This document shows positions 22,848 to 33,233 of a DNA stretch of 64,000 nucleotides, piece by piece (the first letter of the stretch is position 1; every line of letters starts with the position of its first letter). The notes beneath the pieces are model-generated. The model worked only from the letters and a program-made list of their open reading frames with translations. It had not been told where the DNA came from and searched no databases. The stretch comes from Crotalaria pallida (taxonomy: Eukaryota; Streptophyta; Magnoliopsida; Fabales; Fabaceae), in NCBI GenBank assembly GCA_037953625.1, contig CM075650.1:120263706-120327705 (forward strand). The letters run 5' to 3'. Both the position numbers and the translations under genes were made by a program.

Positions 22848-24997
22848 CTAACCGGTTAGTAAAACCAGTAACTGGTTAGTGCGTCTGCATCTGAATAATT
22901 TTAAGTCGGTTTGAGCTGGAAATCACGAACCCTTTTCATTTCTAAGCTTCCCTAGGAAGCTTGGCACCCCACTAGCATGTCTAGGACAGCTGTAAGTCGT
23001 GGGATTTGGATGGGTGGCCTTGGTGATGACTCACCCTTCCTTCCACCTCCATCTTGTTGCTCAATAAAAAGGGTTCTTGTGATTAAGTTCTTGCTCTGAT
23101 TTTCCCTGCGATTTTCTGTACCAAAACTCTGCCCAAATTCAATTTCAATTCGTGCAAGTGACTTGCTCTTAGTTGCTGCACATATAGCTTGTGAGTTGTG
23201 AGTGTGTGAGCTTGCTTTTGCAGGTGATTTATGTTGTTCTTGTTGCTGGTTTTGGTGGCTGTTGCTGTAAGCTCTGTAGCTGTTGTCCTAGAGTGTTTTA
23301 GAGCTTGTCTAAGAGCTATCCTATTTGTCTAAGGTATGGGAGAAGTCGTTCATATTACTAGGATTATAGATTGTGAATTTGATATGTGTATGCTATGTGA
23401 ATTGGACCAAGACATGATTGCTGGACTTGGAGGTCCAGACAATCACTTGGTCACTTGATTAATAATCTGATTAAGGGTTGAAATGAATTGATGAAATTAA
23501 GTGAAAGAAACTCATGAGTCTTGGCTGAATTATAATTGGTAAAATGAAGGAATTGCCTTTGGTTTGGAGCTAAAATAGTTCTTTGACTATATTCATGCTT
23601 GATTTGTACTTGTTTGAGATTTGAGAATTTGGAATTGAACTTGTTAGATTCATTCTTGTTATGCTGGAATTGTGCTTTAAATTAGATTGATTGGAAGTTT
23701 GTAATTCATGCTAAAATTCTAAAGTGATGCTTAAGTTTATGAAATTTTGATTATGAGTATGGGGTTATATATCAAGTGAAATGGAATTGGTAAATGATGA
23801 GAAAACATGTCCTTGATGCTGTATGTTCTTGATTATAAGCTAATAGTGAACACTGAACAAGTTTGGACATTGAAATATTAAGGTTTTGCTCTTAGGTCTG
23901 CTAATCCAACCGGTTAGCAGGTGATGTAACCGGTTTGAGCCTGAGAAGGGAAAGTAATTGATTCAAGTTTATAATGATAATCTATTATGGTTGGAATTAC
24001 TCTATGTTGGCTTCAACATGCTGCAAATGATTCATGATAATACTTGTTATTTTACTAAATTGATTATAATAAGTTAATCATAAATCAAGAAGTGTTCTTT
24101 GTCTTGATGATGCATATCCTAATTGAGTTAGAATACTCTCTATATAGCTTTAGAAGCAGTGCTTAATAACCCTATGTGTTCTATTTGATATTGGCTTAAG
24201 CTAACAATTGGCTTTTGAGAAGATTGGGTATAATTTTGAGATGCTAATGTATGTTAAAGAACTATGTTACATGAAAGGAATCAAGGGATTAAAATGCTAA
24301 AGGCGATGATTTGGGATTGGAGCATAATATGATTTTATTCAGGCATATATACCTTAAGTTGTCATAAGAGAAAGAAATGATTTTGAAATTGATTTGAATT
24401 GTAAAAAGAACTTGTTCTGCTCTCAGGTTGCAGGACTGCATAGACTAACCGGTTAGTGGATGTTGGTAACTGGTTAGTGCCTGACAGCATAATCTAGTTA
24501 TTCAAGGTTGTATAGCAATCACTAAGGGTGGATATGATATAGGTCTGGGCAAATAATTGAACTAATAATTGGAAGTAAATAAGTTAATGAATGATGGATT
24601 ATGTTATGGTTTGATAATGAGATTTTATTTTGAAGGACTTAGAACTTGCAAAGTATGCCTTGATATGCTTAAGTCTTGTTATAATCTTAGAGTCATGTTT
24701 TAATTGCTACAACTGATATTTTGGAATTAGATGTTGATACAATAAGAAATGAGTTCATGTTAATTAAGCTTTGTCTTTGATTTGGTTCCAAGACTTTGAG
24801 GTTATCTTGAAATTAAATTATTAGAGTCTTATTTCATTGTTAATTTAATTAAGTCATATTTAAACAATGTCCTAAATGCTGCTTAAGGATTAGAAAGATA
24901 ATAGCTTGATATTGAAAGTGATTTAAGTTTAAGAATAAATGGTTTGCTCTCAGGTACTGCTGTTTCTAACCGGTTAGTAAGTTCTGTAACCGGTTAG
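22848..24997 (+). repeat. Paired CTAACCGGTTAG palindromes
   Basis: Pairs occur at 22848/22869, 23908/23928, 24445/24467 and 24966/24987, each pair about 20 bp apart. The last three are each preceded by a gctct(c/t)agg motif 20-30 bp upstream. Spacing between pairs is 1060, 537 and 521 bp, suggesting a worn repeat of about 530 bp. Confidence 0.75.
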
Positions 24998-25693
24998 GAC
25001 CTAAGACAAGAGAATGAATAATTAATTTAGTTTTCTTATAATCCTTAAAGGTTTTACTTAACTATTATATTAGTTTCTAAATGAGTTACACATGATGTTA
25101 ACAAGTTAGAAAGGGGTAAATCATTATTCATCTAATTAATTAAAAATTATCTTTTTAATTGGAACTTTGGTTTTGTTCTAATTGGTTTGAGAGTGTCTTC
25201 TTGAATATGATAAATAAGTTATGAGTTGTATATGATGTTAACGTATGCCTAATTAATCATGTCTTGAGTATGACGATTGTATATGATTAATGAACAATAC
25301 TTTGAGTATGATATCTGGATAAGTTGACTAATGAGGTATGAATAGTGGAGTGATCATAATGCCTTCTTTGGATTAAAAGTGATCATGATTACACTGAGGA
25401 TATGGAATATGATTAATAATTCATGAACTGAGTATGATGTTGAACAAGGGTTTGATGAGGCATGTTCGTATCTACTTGGTAATTAATGTTTTAGAACACG
25501 ATAGGATAATGACTTAAAGGAGTAATAATGATAATGCAAGCATGATGATGCTTGCTGATTATGAAGATTTGAACCAAATGTGTTAAGGCTTATTGCTCCG
25601 ATTTGGATACGTTAAAGTTGGATAAGTGGAATCGCTCCGATTCACATATGTTGAGGTTAGCTCCTACATGAAGTCATTATACTTAATGGGATC

Positions 25694-26169
25694 CGTATAG
25701 AACAGTGTGGCCGCTATACGAAGACATGTGGAATGGTGTGGCCGCCATGTGTGTGATAAGTGTAATAGGGTTCCGCATAGAACGGTGTGGCCGCTATACG
25801 AAGACATGTGGAACGGTGTGGCCGCCATATTATGATACACTTAAAGGATTCATATAGTACGGTGTGGCCGCTATATGAAGGCATGGAACGGTGTGGCCGC
25901 CATATGTATAATGTGATGATTAATATATTTGTTATGCATCTCATGCATGGTGTACAGGGAATCGTAAAATGAGAGAGGTGCATGCGGGATTGGAAACCAT
26001 GTAGTACGGTGTGGCCGCTACATGAGACGGTTGGAACGGTGTGGCCGCCATCGTAGAAATGACAAGGACCTACAACTATTGGTGGACAATGGTTCAAGGA
26101 TCATCCCCTTGTTTAATTTTAGGATCGTGGTCGATGGGGTTCCAGTATAGAACTGTGTGGCCGCTATAC
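25694..26169 (+). other. Array of nine hairpins with a conserved 13-nt loop
   Basis: The loop (a/t)a(c/t/a)ggtgtggccg occurs nine times: 25701, 25732, 25781, 25812, 25858, 25887, 26005, 26035 and 26151. Flanking arms differ but pair: cgtatag/ctatacg, catatag/ctatatg, catgtag/ctacatg and gtatag/ctatac are perfect. cgcatag/ctatacg has one mismatch, and the GG/CC-closed stems (for example catgtgg/ccatatt) pair with G-T wobbles. In the first six, AG/CT-closed and GG/CC-closed types alternate. Confidence 0.85.
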
Positions 26170-26727
26170 AGGTTGTGGAAACATCGAGCGCACGATTGCC
26201 TATCCCAGAGTGTTGTTTTTCTGGAAGAGTTGATTATGGAGGAATGATTTGAGAGACGTGCATGCATAGTATGAAAGATTAATGGTTATAGTTTATATTG
26301 TTTAATAAGACACTTGGGCATGCATTTATAATGATATCTGTGATGCTTGTGTTTGACCAATCGTATAATCTGCTTAGGCGATATGACAAGTGACTTACTC
26401 TCATCTACCATGTTTGTGGTGGTAGGTTCTTTCAAAGGACAGGACTGAAGCCACTCCTATAGGAGTGAAATATGACTAGAAGAAACAGCCAGGATGATGT
26501 CTCGTCATCCGAATCCTTTCGCTAAAGGATCGAGTTGTGAAGACCAATGCTCTGGGTGTAAAAAAGGGGTTTTTGGGGTTTTGTATTATATATGCTTTAC
26601 ACTCAGAATATTTTGTAAAAGAAATATTACTCTAATGAAAAGTACTTTTGGTTTTCACACTCTTTATGAAAAAAGTTTTTGTTAACCCGTATTTTTATTG
26701 GACTAGTTTTTGGGCCGTTGCACTTTA

Positions 26728-26739
26728 TGGTATCAGAGC
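26728..26739 (+). other. Primer binding site (tRNA-Met type)
   Basis: TGGTATCAGAGC, the usual plant initiator tRNA-Met primer site, five bases after the LTR end. Confidence 0.9.
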
Positions 26740-26832
26740 AATGGTTCCAACTCTCGGCTGTGGAGTATGGTCCTTCCCATACTCAATAAGTTGTGTGACT
26801 CTGACCTAAGTTTCTATGAGTGCAGGTCTACT

Positions 26833-27885
26833 ATGGCAATGAGAAACCGAAACCATGCGAATGAAATGTTAGAGAGGATCACTGCTGTATTAGAGATTAT
26901 GCAGCAACATCAACAACAAGCAAATCAACCGCACCAATGCAATGCTGAACCTGCTGAGTTTGGAGGACTCACAGAATTCCGTAATTGCAAACCCCCTCAG
27001 TTTGAAGAAGGGTATAATCCAGAAGGAGCTCGGAAATGGTTACAAGAAATTCAGAAAATCTTTCGGTCTATGGGTTGTTCAGATGCCCAAAAAGTGGTGT
27101 ATGCGACTTATATGCTGAATGATAAAGCGAAAACTTGGTGGGATCACGCCAGGCAGTTATTGGAAGCCGAGGATCGGCACATCACCTGGGAGGTATTTAA
27201 AGAAAAGTTTTTATAAAAATACTTCTTAGAGGATATAAGAAGAAAGAAAGTAGTTGAATTTTTGGAACTGAAGCAAGGGGAGATGGATGTTGGAGAATAC
27301 GCTGCGAAGTTTGAATAATTGATGAAGTATTCTCCCTATTACCAGAATCATCCAGATGAAAGATCAAAGTGCGTAAAGTTCGAGAATGGACTACGCCCGG
27401 ATCTGAAGCCAGGAATCAGTTATCAAGGAATAAGGAATTTCCCGATGTTGGTAAACTTGTGCAGAATCTATGAAGATGATATGAAAGCAAAGGAGGTTTA
27501 TGAAAAGAATGTTCGAATTCAGAAGAAACGAAAGATTGAGGAAATGAGAGCTCAGCTGGAGGAAGAAGAAAAACAATTAAAAGAATCAACCATGGAAAAA
27601 GAACAATCTAAGGAGCCGGAGCTGTATAGATTGGGATTAGGGAAATCTCAATCGAAGAATGGTAATCAGAGTGGAAATGGGAAAGGAATCGCTTATCCAC
27701 CTCAATGTGGAAAGTGTGGGGCACATCACTTTGGATCAAGCTGTGGTGTACCCAAGGGAATAGTATGCTTCAACTGCAGAAAGCCGGGGCATTACTCGCC
27801 ATATTGTCCGGAGAATAAAAGAAAGAAAGGATCAAGTAGCAAGCGAGGCAAGCGAGGTAAACCCTTGGATTGTCCTTTCTCCTAA
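26833..27885 (+). pseudogene. Family C gypsy gag with two nonsense codons
   Basis: Gag-like frame from ATG 26833, about 110 bp after the LTR. The N-terminal third has a glutamine-rich segment (MQQHQQQANQ) followed by the Retrotrans_gag domain, with WLQEIQKIFRSMGCSDAQKV, then YMLNDKAKTWW and FKEKFL. In-frame stops TAA at 27214 and 27316 break the family signature (KYFLEDIR, VGEYAAKFE). A lysine/glutamate-rich, coiled-coil-like section precedes a CX2CX4HX4C zinc knuckle (CFNCRKPGHYSPYC, about 27766-27807), with a CGKCGAHHFGSSC motif before it. No protease or pol follows. The two stops share one frame, so this copy could have been a recent gag-only element. Confidence 0.88.
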
Positions 27886-28641
27886 TCTGGATTAACGTAG
27901 ACAACTATTTCTTTCGATTACGTTAATTGAATCGTTCTATAATCTGAAAATCTAAAAGAAATCTTGATTAGAATTTCTGTGCTCGAAACCTTTATCACAG
28001 TTGGATGTGATAAATATCTGTGGCCACTAAAAAAATAGAAAGATTAGTTAAGACTAGAGAGATTAATAACCACCGGGATAGGACAAATCCTTGTCTCCCC
28101 AACGGAAATATCTCTAGCGCTTGGCTATCTCGCTAAATCTGATGGTGACGAATACCCTATCTTTAAGTTCATCTAACTTAAAGATATGTCGTATGACCTC
28201 TCTTGCGAAAGGTTATATCTGAAAGCAATGATTTTATTATTGATGGTTTGAATATTAGGACTGATCACCCTAATGTTTGCAACTATTAAGGAATAAAGTC
28301 ATATAAATGATTCGATAATCGTGCGTGAGTGATCAGAGTGCGCATCGGAAAAGTATTTTCTAAAGTTTTATGCAAAATGTATTGAAATGGAAAATAGTTA
28401 TTTAGAATTTTTTCTATTTGAAAGGATTTGTTTAGAAGGATTTATCTGGAATATTCTCTATAAATATTTTTGGAGATTGGAAATTTTGAGAAAAATATAA
28501 CCAAAATTTATTTAGTGGGGGAGAATCCAAAAAACATTTTGATAAAGGTAAGATAAAAATTTTATTTTATGGAAATATTTTGGAAAGTGAAAATTTTAGA
28601 AAACGAATTTCGGGGACGAAATTTAATTTAGTGGGGAAGAG
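27886..28641 (+). other. Gypsy 3' noncoding region and polypurine tract
   Basis: No open frame of note. It ends in a gypsy-style tract (tttcggggacgaaatttaat, then tagtggggaagag) directly before LTR C2; a second similar tract (tagtgggggagaatcc) lies about 110 bp earlier. The first half matches nothing else in the window. Confidence 0.6.
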
Positions 28642-30681
28642 TGTAACATCCCTCATTTTTATAAAGAGGATAAATAAATAAAATATTTGTTTTAATAAAG
28701 AAATTTCATAAATAAGAGTATTTTATGAAAATAGTTTATTGGAAGATGAGTTATCATTTAAGAAAATGAGATTTTAATAAAATATCATGCAATGGACTGT
28801 ATCTCTTTCGTTGACTGTTGGATCATACTCAAATTTTTAGACAAGGTTTCTAATGATTTTATCTTGACATCCAACGGTGGAAATTGTGTTTTGAAAAGTA
28901 AATCTTTTAATATTAATTTTTTAGCACAACAGTGAATTTCTGAATTTTAGTGATGACTAACCAGTTAGTAAAACCAGTAACTGGTTAGTGCGTCTGCATC
29001 TGAATTGCAAAGTATGCCTTGATATGCTTAAGTCTTGTTATAATCTTAGAGTCATATTTTAATTGCTACAACAGATATTTTGGAATTAGATGTTGATACA
29101 ATAAGAAATGAGTTCATGTTAATTAAGCTTTGTCTTTGATTTGGTTCCAAGACTTTGAGGTTATCTTGAAATTAAATTATTAGAGTCTTATTTCATTTGA
29201 CATTACTCCTATTATTGATACTTGTTTCCCATTTGACATTGTTTAGCTTGATTTTGTAATTTAGAGTTTATTGGACTAATATTCCGAATATTGTTTAATT
29301 TGCGATTATTTAGCCTAATTAATTCTATTTCTATTTTCAGGTCATATGTGGCACAAGGACACTATGGGAATTTTTTGGAAATGAAGATTGAAGTATTGAA
29401 GTGAAGATTGTAATTTGCATTTAGGTCCCTTTTTAGTTGTAATTTTCAGAATAGTGTTTCTTAGGACTTGGGCCCATGTTTTAGGCCCATTTTGTGACTA
29501 AAAAGAAGGAAAACTCGTGTAGCTCATAGCATACACTTCCATTTCAGATTTCTCACTCTCTCTAGGTTAGAACTTCTCTCTTGGCTCTCCCAAGTGGTGG
29601 TGGCTGCTAGGGTTTTGTTCTTCCCCATTTTTACTCGTTTTTCTTCATTTATGGCCATGGAAGGCTAGACTTCTAGGGTTAATCCCTTTGGTATTGTATT
29701 ATCTACTCTTGAGCTCTTGTTATTAATGCAATTTCGTTTTCTCTTCTCTGTTTTCATGTTTATCAATGTGTAGTGGTTTGCTTAATTCCATTTCGTAGAG
29801 ATAATACATGAATATAAATGCTTAATTTGTATTAACTCGTAAAAACTCCAATTCTAGTTTCTGATGCTTAATTAGAAGTTAGGGTTTGGAGTGACAACTA
29901 GATTTTCGCTTAGTATTTGGTTGTCACGAGTTGGACAGAGGAGAGGAGAGGAATCGATCTTTAGTGAGCTAGGATTGAGTAGTGTACGTAGCCAAAGGGG
30001 TTTGCCCGCTTTTGTTTCTGATTTTGTTAGTTTTAATATTCTGTTTATGTTTTGTTCTTCACATTTGTTACACACAAACCCCCCCCCCCACATTTTACTG
30101 CACACTACGTGTTTGATACTTTGCCTAGACCGATATTCGCTGGGAAACGACCTAGGATCACCTTCCTAGTACTACAGAATTAAACCCCTTTTATTTTGAT
30201 CGGGTACGGCCTCGATCATGCATGCATAGCATGAAAGATTAATGGTTATAGTTTATATTGTTTATTAAGACACTTGGGCATGCATTTATAATGATATCTG
30301 TGATGCTTGTGTTTGACCAATCGTATAATCTGCCTAGGCGATATGACAAGTGACTTACTCTCATCTACCATGTTTGTGGTGGTAGGTTCTTTCAAAGGAC
30401 AGGACTGAAGCCACTCCTATAGGAGTGAAAGATGACTAGAAGAAACAACCAGGATGATGTCTCGTCATCCGAATCCTTTCGCTAAAGGATTGAGTTGTGA
30501 AGACCAATGCTCTAGGTGTAAAAAGGGGTTTTTGGGGTTTTGTATTATATATGATTTACACTCATAATATTTTGTAAAAGAAATATTACTCTAATGAAAA
30601 GTACTTTTGGTTTTCACACTCTTTATGGAAAAAGTTTTTGTTAACCCGTATTTTTATTGGACTAGTTTTTGGGGCGTTGCA
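28642..30681 (+). repeat. Family C LTR (C2), rearranged
   Basis: 28642-29197 matches the start of C1 but lacks C1 bases from about 22905 to 24645. 30219-30681 matches the end of C1. Between them lies a 1,021-bp insertion (29198-30218), and C1 bases about 24840-26255 (including the hairpin array) are missing. It acts as the 3' LTR of the gag copy and is followed by another primer site, so it is also the 5' LTR of the pol copy. Confidence 0.8.
29198..30218. mobile_element. LTR-like insertion of unknown family
   Basis: 1,021 bp with TGACATTACTCC at the left and CCTCGATCA at the right. It includes gctgggaaacgacctaggat and a terminal tttattttgatcgggtacgg stretch, reminiscent of Athila/Tat-type LTR ends. 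Flanks (tcatt / tgcat) do not match, and the surrounding LTR lost about 1.4 kb at this point, so it entered with, or was followed by, a deletion. It contains a run of ten C near 30078. No coding sequence. Confidence 0.5.
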
Positions 30682-30686
30682 CTTTA

Positions 30687-30698
30687 TGGTATCAGAGC
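30687..30698 (+). other. Primer binding site (tRNA-Met type)
   Basis: TGGTATCAGAGC five bases after LTR C2, identical in placement to 26728. Confidence 0.88.
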
Positions 30699-30744
30699 AA
30701 TGGTTCCAACTCTCGGCTGTGGAGTATGGTCCTTCCCATACTCA

Positions 30745-33233
30745 AGGTATGGGCATTATGAGTATCTAGTTATGCCTTTTTGAGTGACTAATGCGCCTGC
30801 AGTTTTCATGGATTACATGAATAGGATATTTCATCCATTTTTAGATTCTTTTGTCGTTGTGTTTATTGACGACATTTTGATCTATTCACGGAACAATGAG
30901 GAGCATATGGAGCATTTAGCGGAAGTGTTAAGGGTATTGAAGGAAAAAAGCTATTTGCAAAATTGTCCAAATGTGACTTTTGGCTAGAGTCGGTGAATTT
31001 TCTAGGACATGTGATAACAAGGAATGGAATTTCAGTGGACCCTGCGAAGGTGGAAGCAGTATTGGAGTGGAAGGCGCCAACGACAGTGATGGAAATTCGG
31101 AGTTTTCTTGGTCTTGCTGGTTATTACCGGTGGTTCATAGAAGAATTTTCTAGATTATCATTGTTGTTGACCAAGTTAACTAGGAAAGGACAAGCGTTTA
31201 TTTGGACGTAGAAGTGTGAAGAGAGCTTTCAGGAGCTAAAGAGAAGGTTGACATCTGCCCTGGTGTTGGTTTTACCCGACCCGACATAGACTTTTTGTGT
31301 GTACTGTGATGCGTCAAAGCAAGGATTGGGATGTGTGTTAATTCAAGATGGTCAAGTGGTGGCGTATGCATCATGACAGTTGAAGATTCACGAACAGAAT
31401 TACCCGAGACATGACTTAGAGTTGGCAGCAGTGGTGTTTGCGTTAAAAATTTGGCGGCATCATTTGTATGGAGTAAGGATAGAAGTGTTCAACGGCTACG
31501 AAAGCTTGAAGTATCTGTTTGAGCAAAAGGAGCTGAATATGAGGCAATGAAGGTGGATAGAGTTTCTAAAAGACTACGACTTTGAAGTACAGTATCATCC
31601 TGGAAAAGAAAACGTCGTGGCGGATGCGTTGAGTAGGAAATCCCTTCATATATCTGCTTTGATGATAAAGGAGTTGGAGCTGATTGAGAAGTTTAGAGAT
31701 CTGAATTTGGCAGTGGAGCTAAACCAAGGAAGTATGGTTTTGGGAACCTTGAAGGTAAACAATGAATTCATGGAACAAGTAAAAGCGTTACAGTTGACAG
31801 ATCCGGAGTTACAGGAAAAGAAGGAACTCTCAGATAATGGAAAGGAAGTGGAGTTTCAATTGGGAACTGACGGAATCCTAGGATTTAAGGAACGCGTTTG
31901 TGTGCCAAACAACCGAGAGGTTAAGGAAATGATCTTGGAAGAAGCGCACAAGAGCAGGTTAAGTTTTCATCCTGGAGCGTCTAAGATGTATGAAGACTTG
32001 AAAAAGATTTTCTGGTGGTCCGATATGAAAAGAGAAGTAGCTGAGTATGTGTCAAGATGTTTAGTGTGTCAGAAGCCTAAGATTGAACACAAGAAGCCTG
32101 GAGGAGAGTTGCAACCATTGGCAGTGCCAATTTGGAAATTTGACAGTATTTCGATGGATTTTGTGTCTGGTTTTCCCAAGACGCAGAAAGGACATGATGC
32201 TATTTGGGTAATAGTAGACCGGTTCACTAAGACAACTCATTTTCTTCCTGTGAATGTCAAGTATTCTCTGGAGAAACTAGCAAACTTATACATTAATGAA
32301 ATAGTGAGGTTGCATGGAGTTCCATCGAATATTGTGTCAGATAGGGATCCCCGATTTACTTCAACATTTTGGGAGAGTATGCAGAAAGTACTGGGAACGA
32401 GGCTACACTTGAGTTCGACATATCACCCTCAAACGGATGGTCAGTCAGAGCGAACAATTCAGACTTTGGAAGATTTGTTACGAGCGTGTGTGTTGGAGGA
32501 AGCTGGAAGTTGGGATTCTTTCTTGCCATTAATTGAGTTCACCTACAACAACAGTTTCCATTCAAGTATAGGAATGACACCTTACGAAGCCCTGTATGGA
32601 AGGAAGTGTAGGACTCCTTTGTGTTTGTTTGAGACCGGAGAAAACTTGCAGTTAGGACCAGATGTGGTACAACATACAACATATAAGGTCAAGTTGATTC
32701 AAGAGAAGATGAAAATCGCACAGAATAGACAGAAAAGTTATCATGACAAGACGAGGACTCCGCTTGAGTTCAAGGAAGGTGATCATGTATTCATGAGGGT
32801 AGTGCCTACTACCGGTATTGGCAGATTCTCAAAACTAGGAAACTAACCCCTCGTTTAATAGGACCTTATAAAATCCAAAAGCGTGTAGGGCCTGTAGCTT
32901 ACTAAATAGCCTTACCTCCTACGTTTTCAAACCTACACAATGTCTTTCATGTATCCCAGTTAAGGAAGTATGTTAGTGACCCATCACTCATCGTTGAGCC
33001 TAACACTATACAGCTCAAGAATAATCTTACATATGAAACATTGCCCTTGCGATGGTCGCAGTATTAAAAAGTTGAGAGGTAAAGAGATTCCTCTGGTTAA
33101 GGTAGTATGGAGTCAAGATCATGGAGAGGATTCTACTTGGGAGCGTGAAAGTAGCATGAGGAATTCGTACCCTCACTTGTTTGAATCAGGTATGTATTTC
33201 TCGGGGACGAGAAATCTCTAAGTTGGGGAGGAT
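30745..33233 (+). pseudogene. Chimeric gypsy pol (RT half, RNase H, integrase)
   Basis: The leader copied from family C runs to 'actcaa' and joins directly to the middle of reverse transcriptase (HYEYLVMPF); gag, protease and the first RT motifs are gone. RT keeps VFIDDILIYSRN (FIDD site) but has TGA for the glycine of MPFGVTN and a frameshift near 30950. RNase H follows (YCDASKQGLGCVL) with in-frame stops at 31209 and near 31288, 31375 and 31548. Integrase (31617-32846) is open, with a zinc motif (H..H..CLVCQK), catalytic DFVSGFP, SDRDPRFTS and HPQTDGQSERTIQT, so its DDE triad is intact. A frameshift near 32830 precedes the Tekay-type C-terminus (NVFHVSQLRKYVSDPS; LRGKEIPLVKVVW). The end overlaps the polypurine tract. 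Confidence 0.93.

Larger units (their letters stand above)
22528..26722 (+). repeat. Family C gypsy 5' LTR (C1), 4.2 kb
   Basis: Starts tttaacatccctca (the second copy at 28642 has tgtaacatccctca, so the terminal G has mutated) and ends gggccgttgca just before a tRNA-Met primer site. It interrupts the copia integrase. Internally it contains paired CTAACCGGTTAG palindromes repeated about every 530 bp (22848-24997) and nine hairpins at 25694-26169. Open frames over the hairpins (about 25714-26247) are by-products of the repeats. No target duplication could be matched on the far side, because the complex has rearranged. Confidence 0.85.

Noticed and set aside
25694..26169. CRISPR-like array
   Set aside because: Regular repeats with short spacers, but the repeated part is a hairpin loop with covarying stems inside a plant LTR; no cas genes.
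25714..26247. Open frames on both strands over the gypsy LTR hairpins
   Set aside because: They follow from the repeated hairpin sequence; cysteine/histidine-rich peptides are not a real zinc protein.
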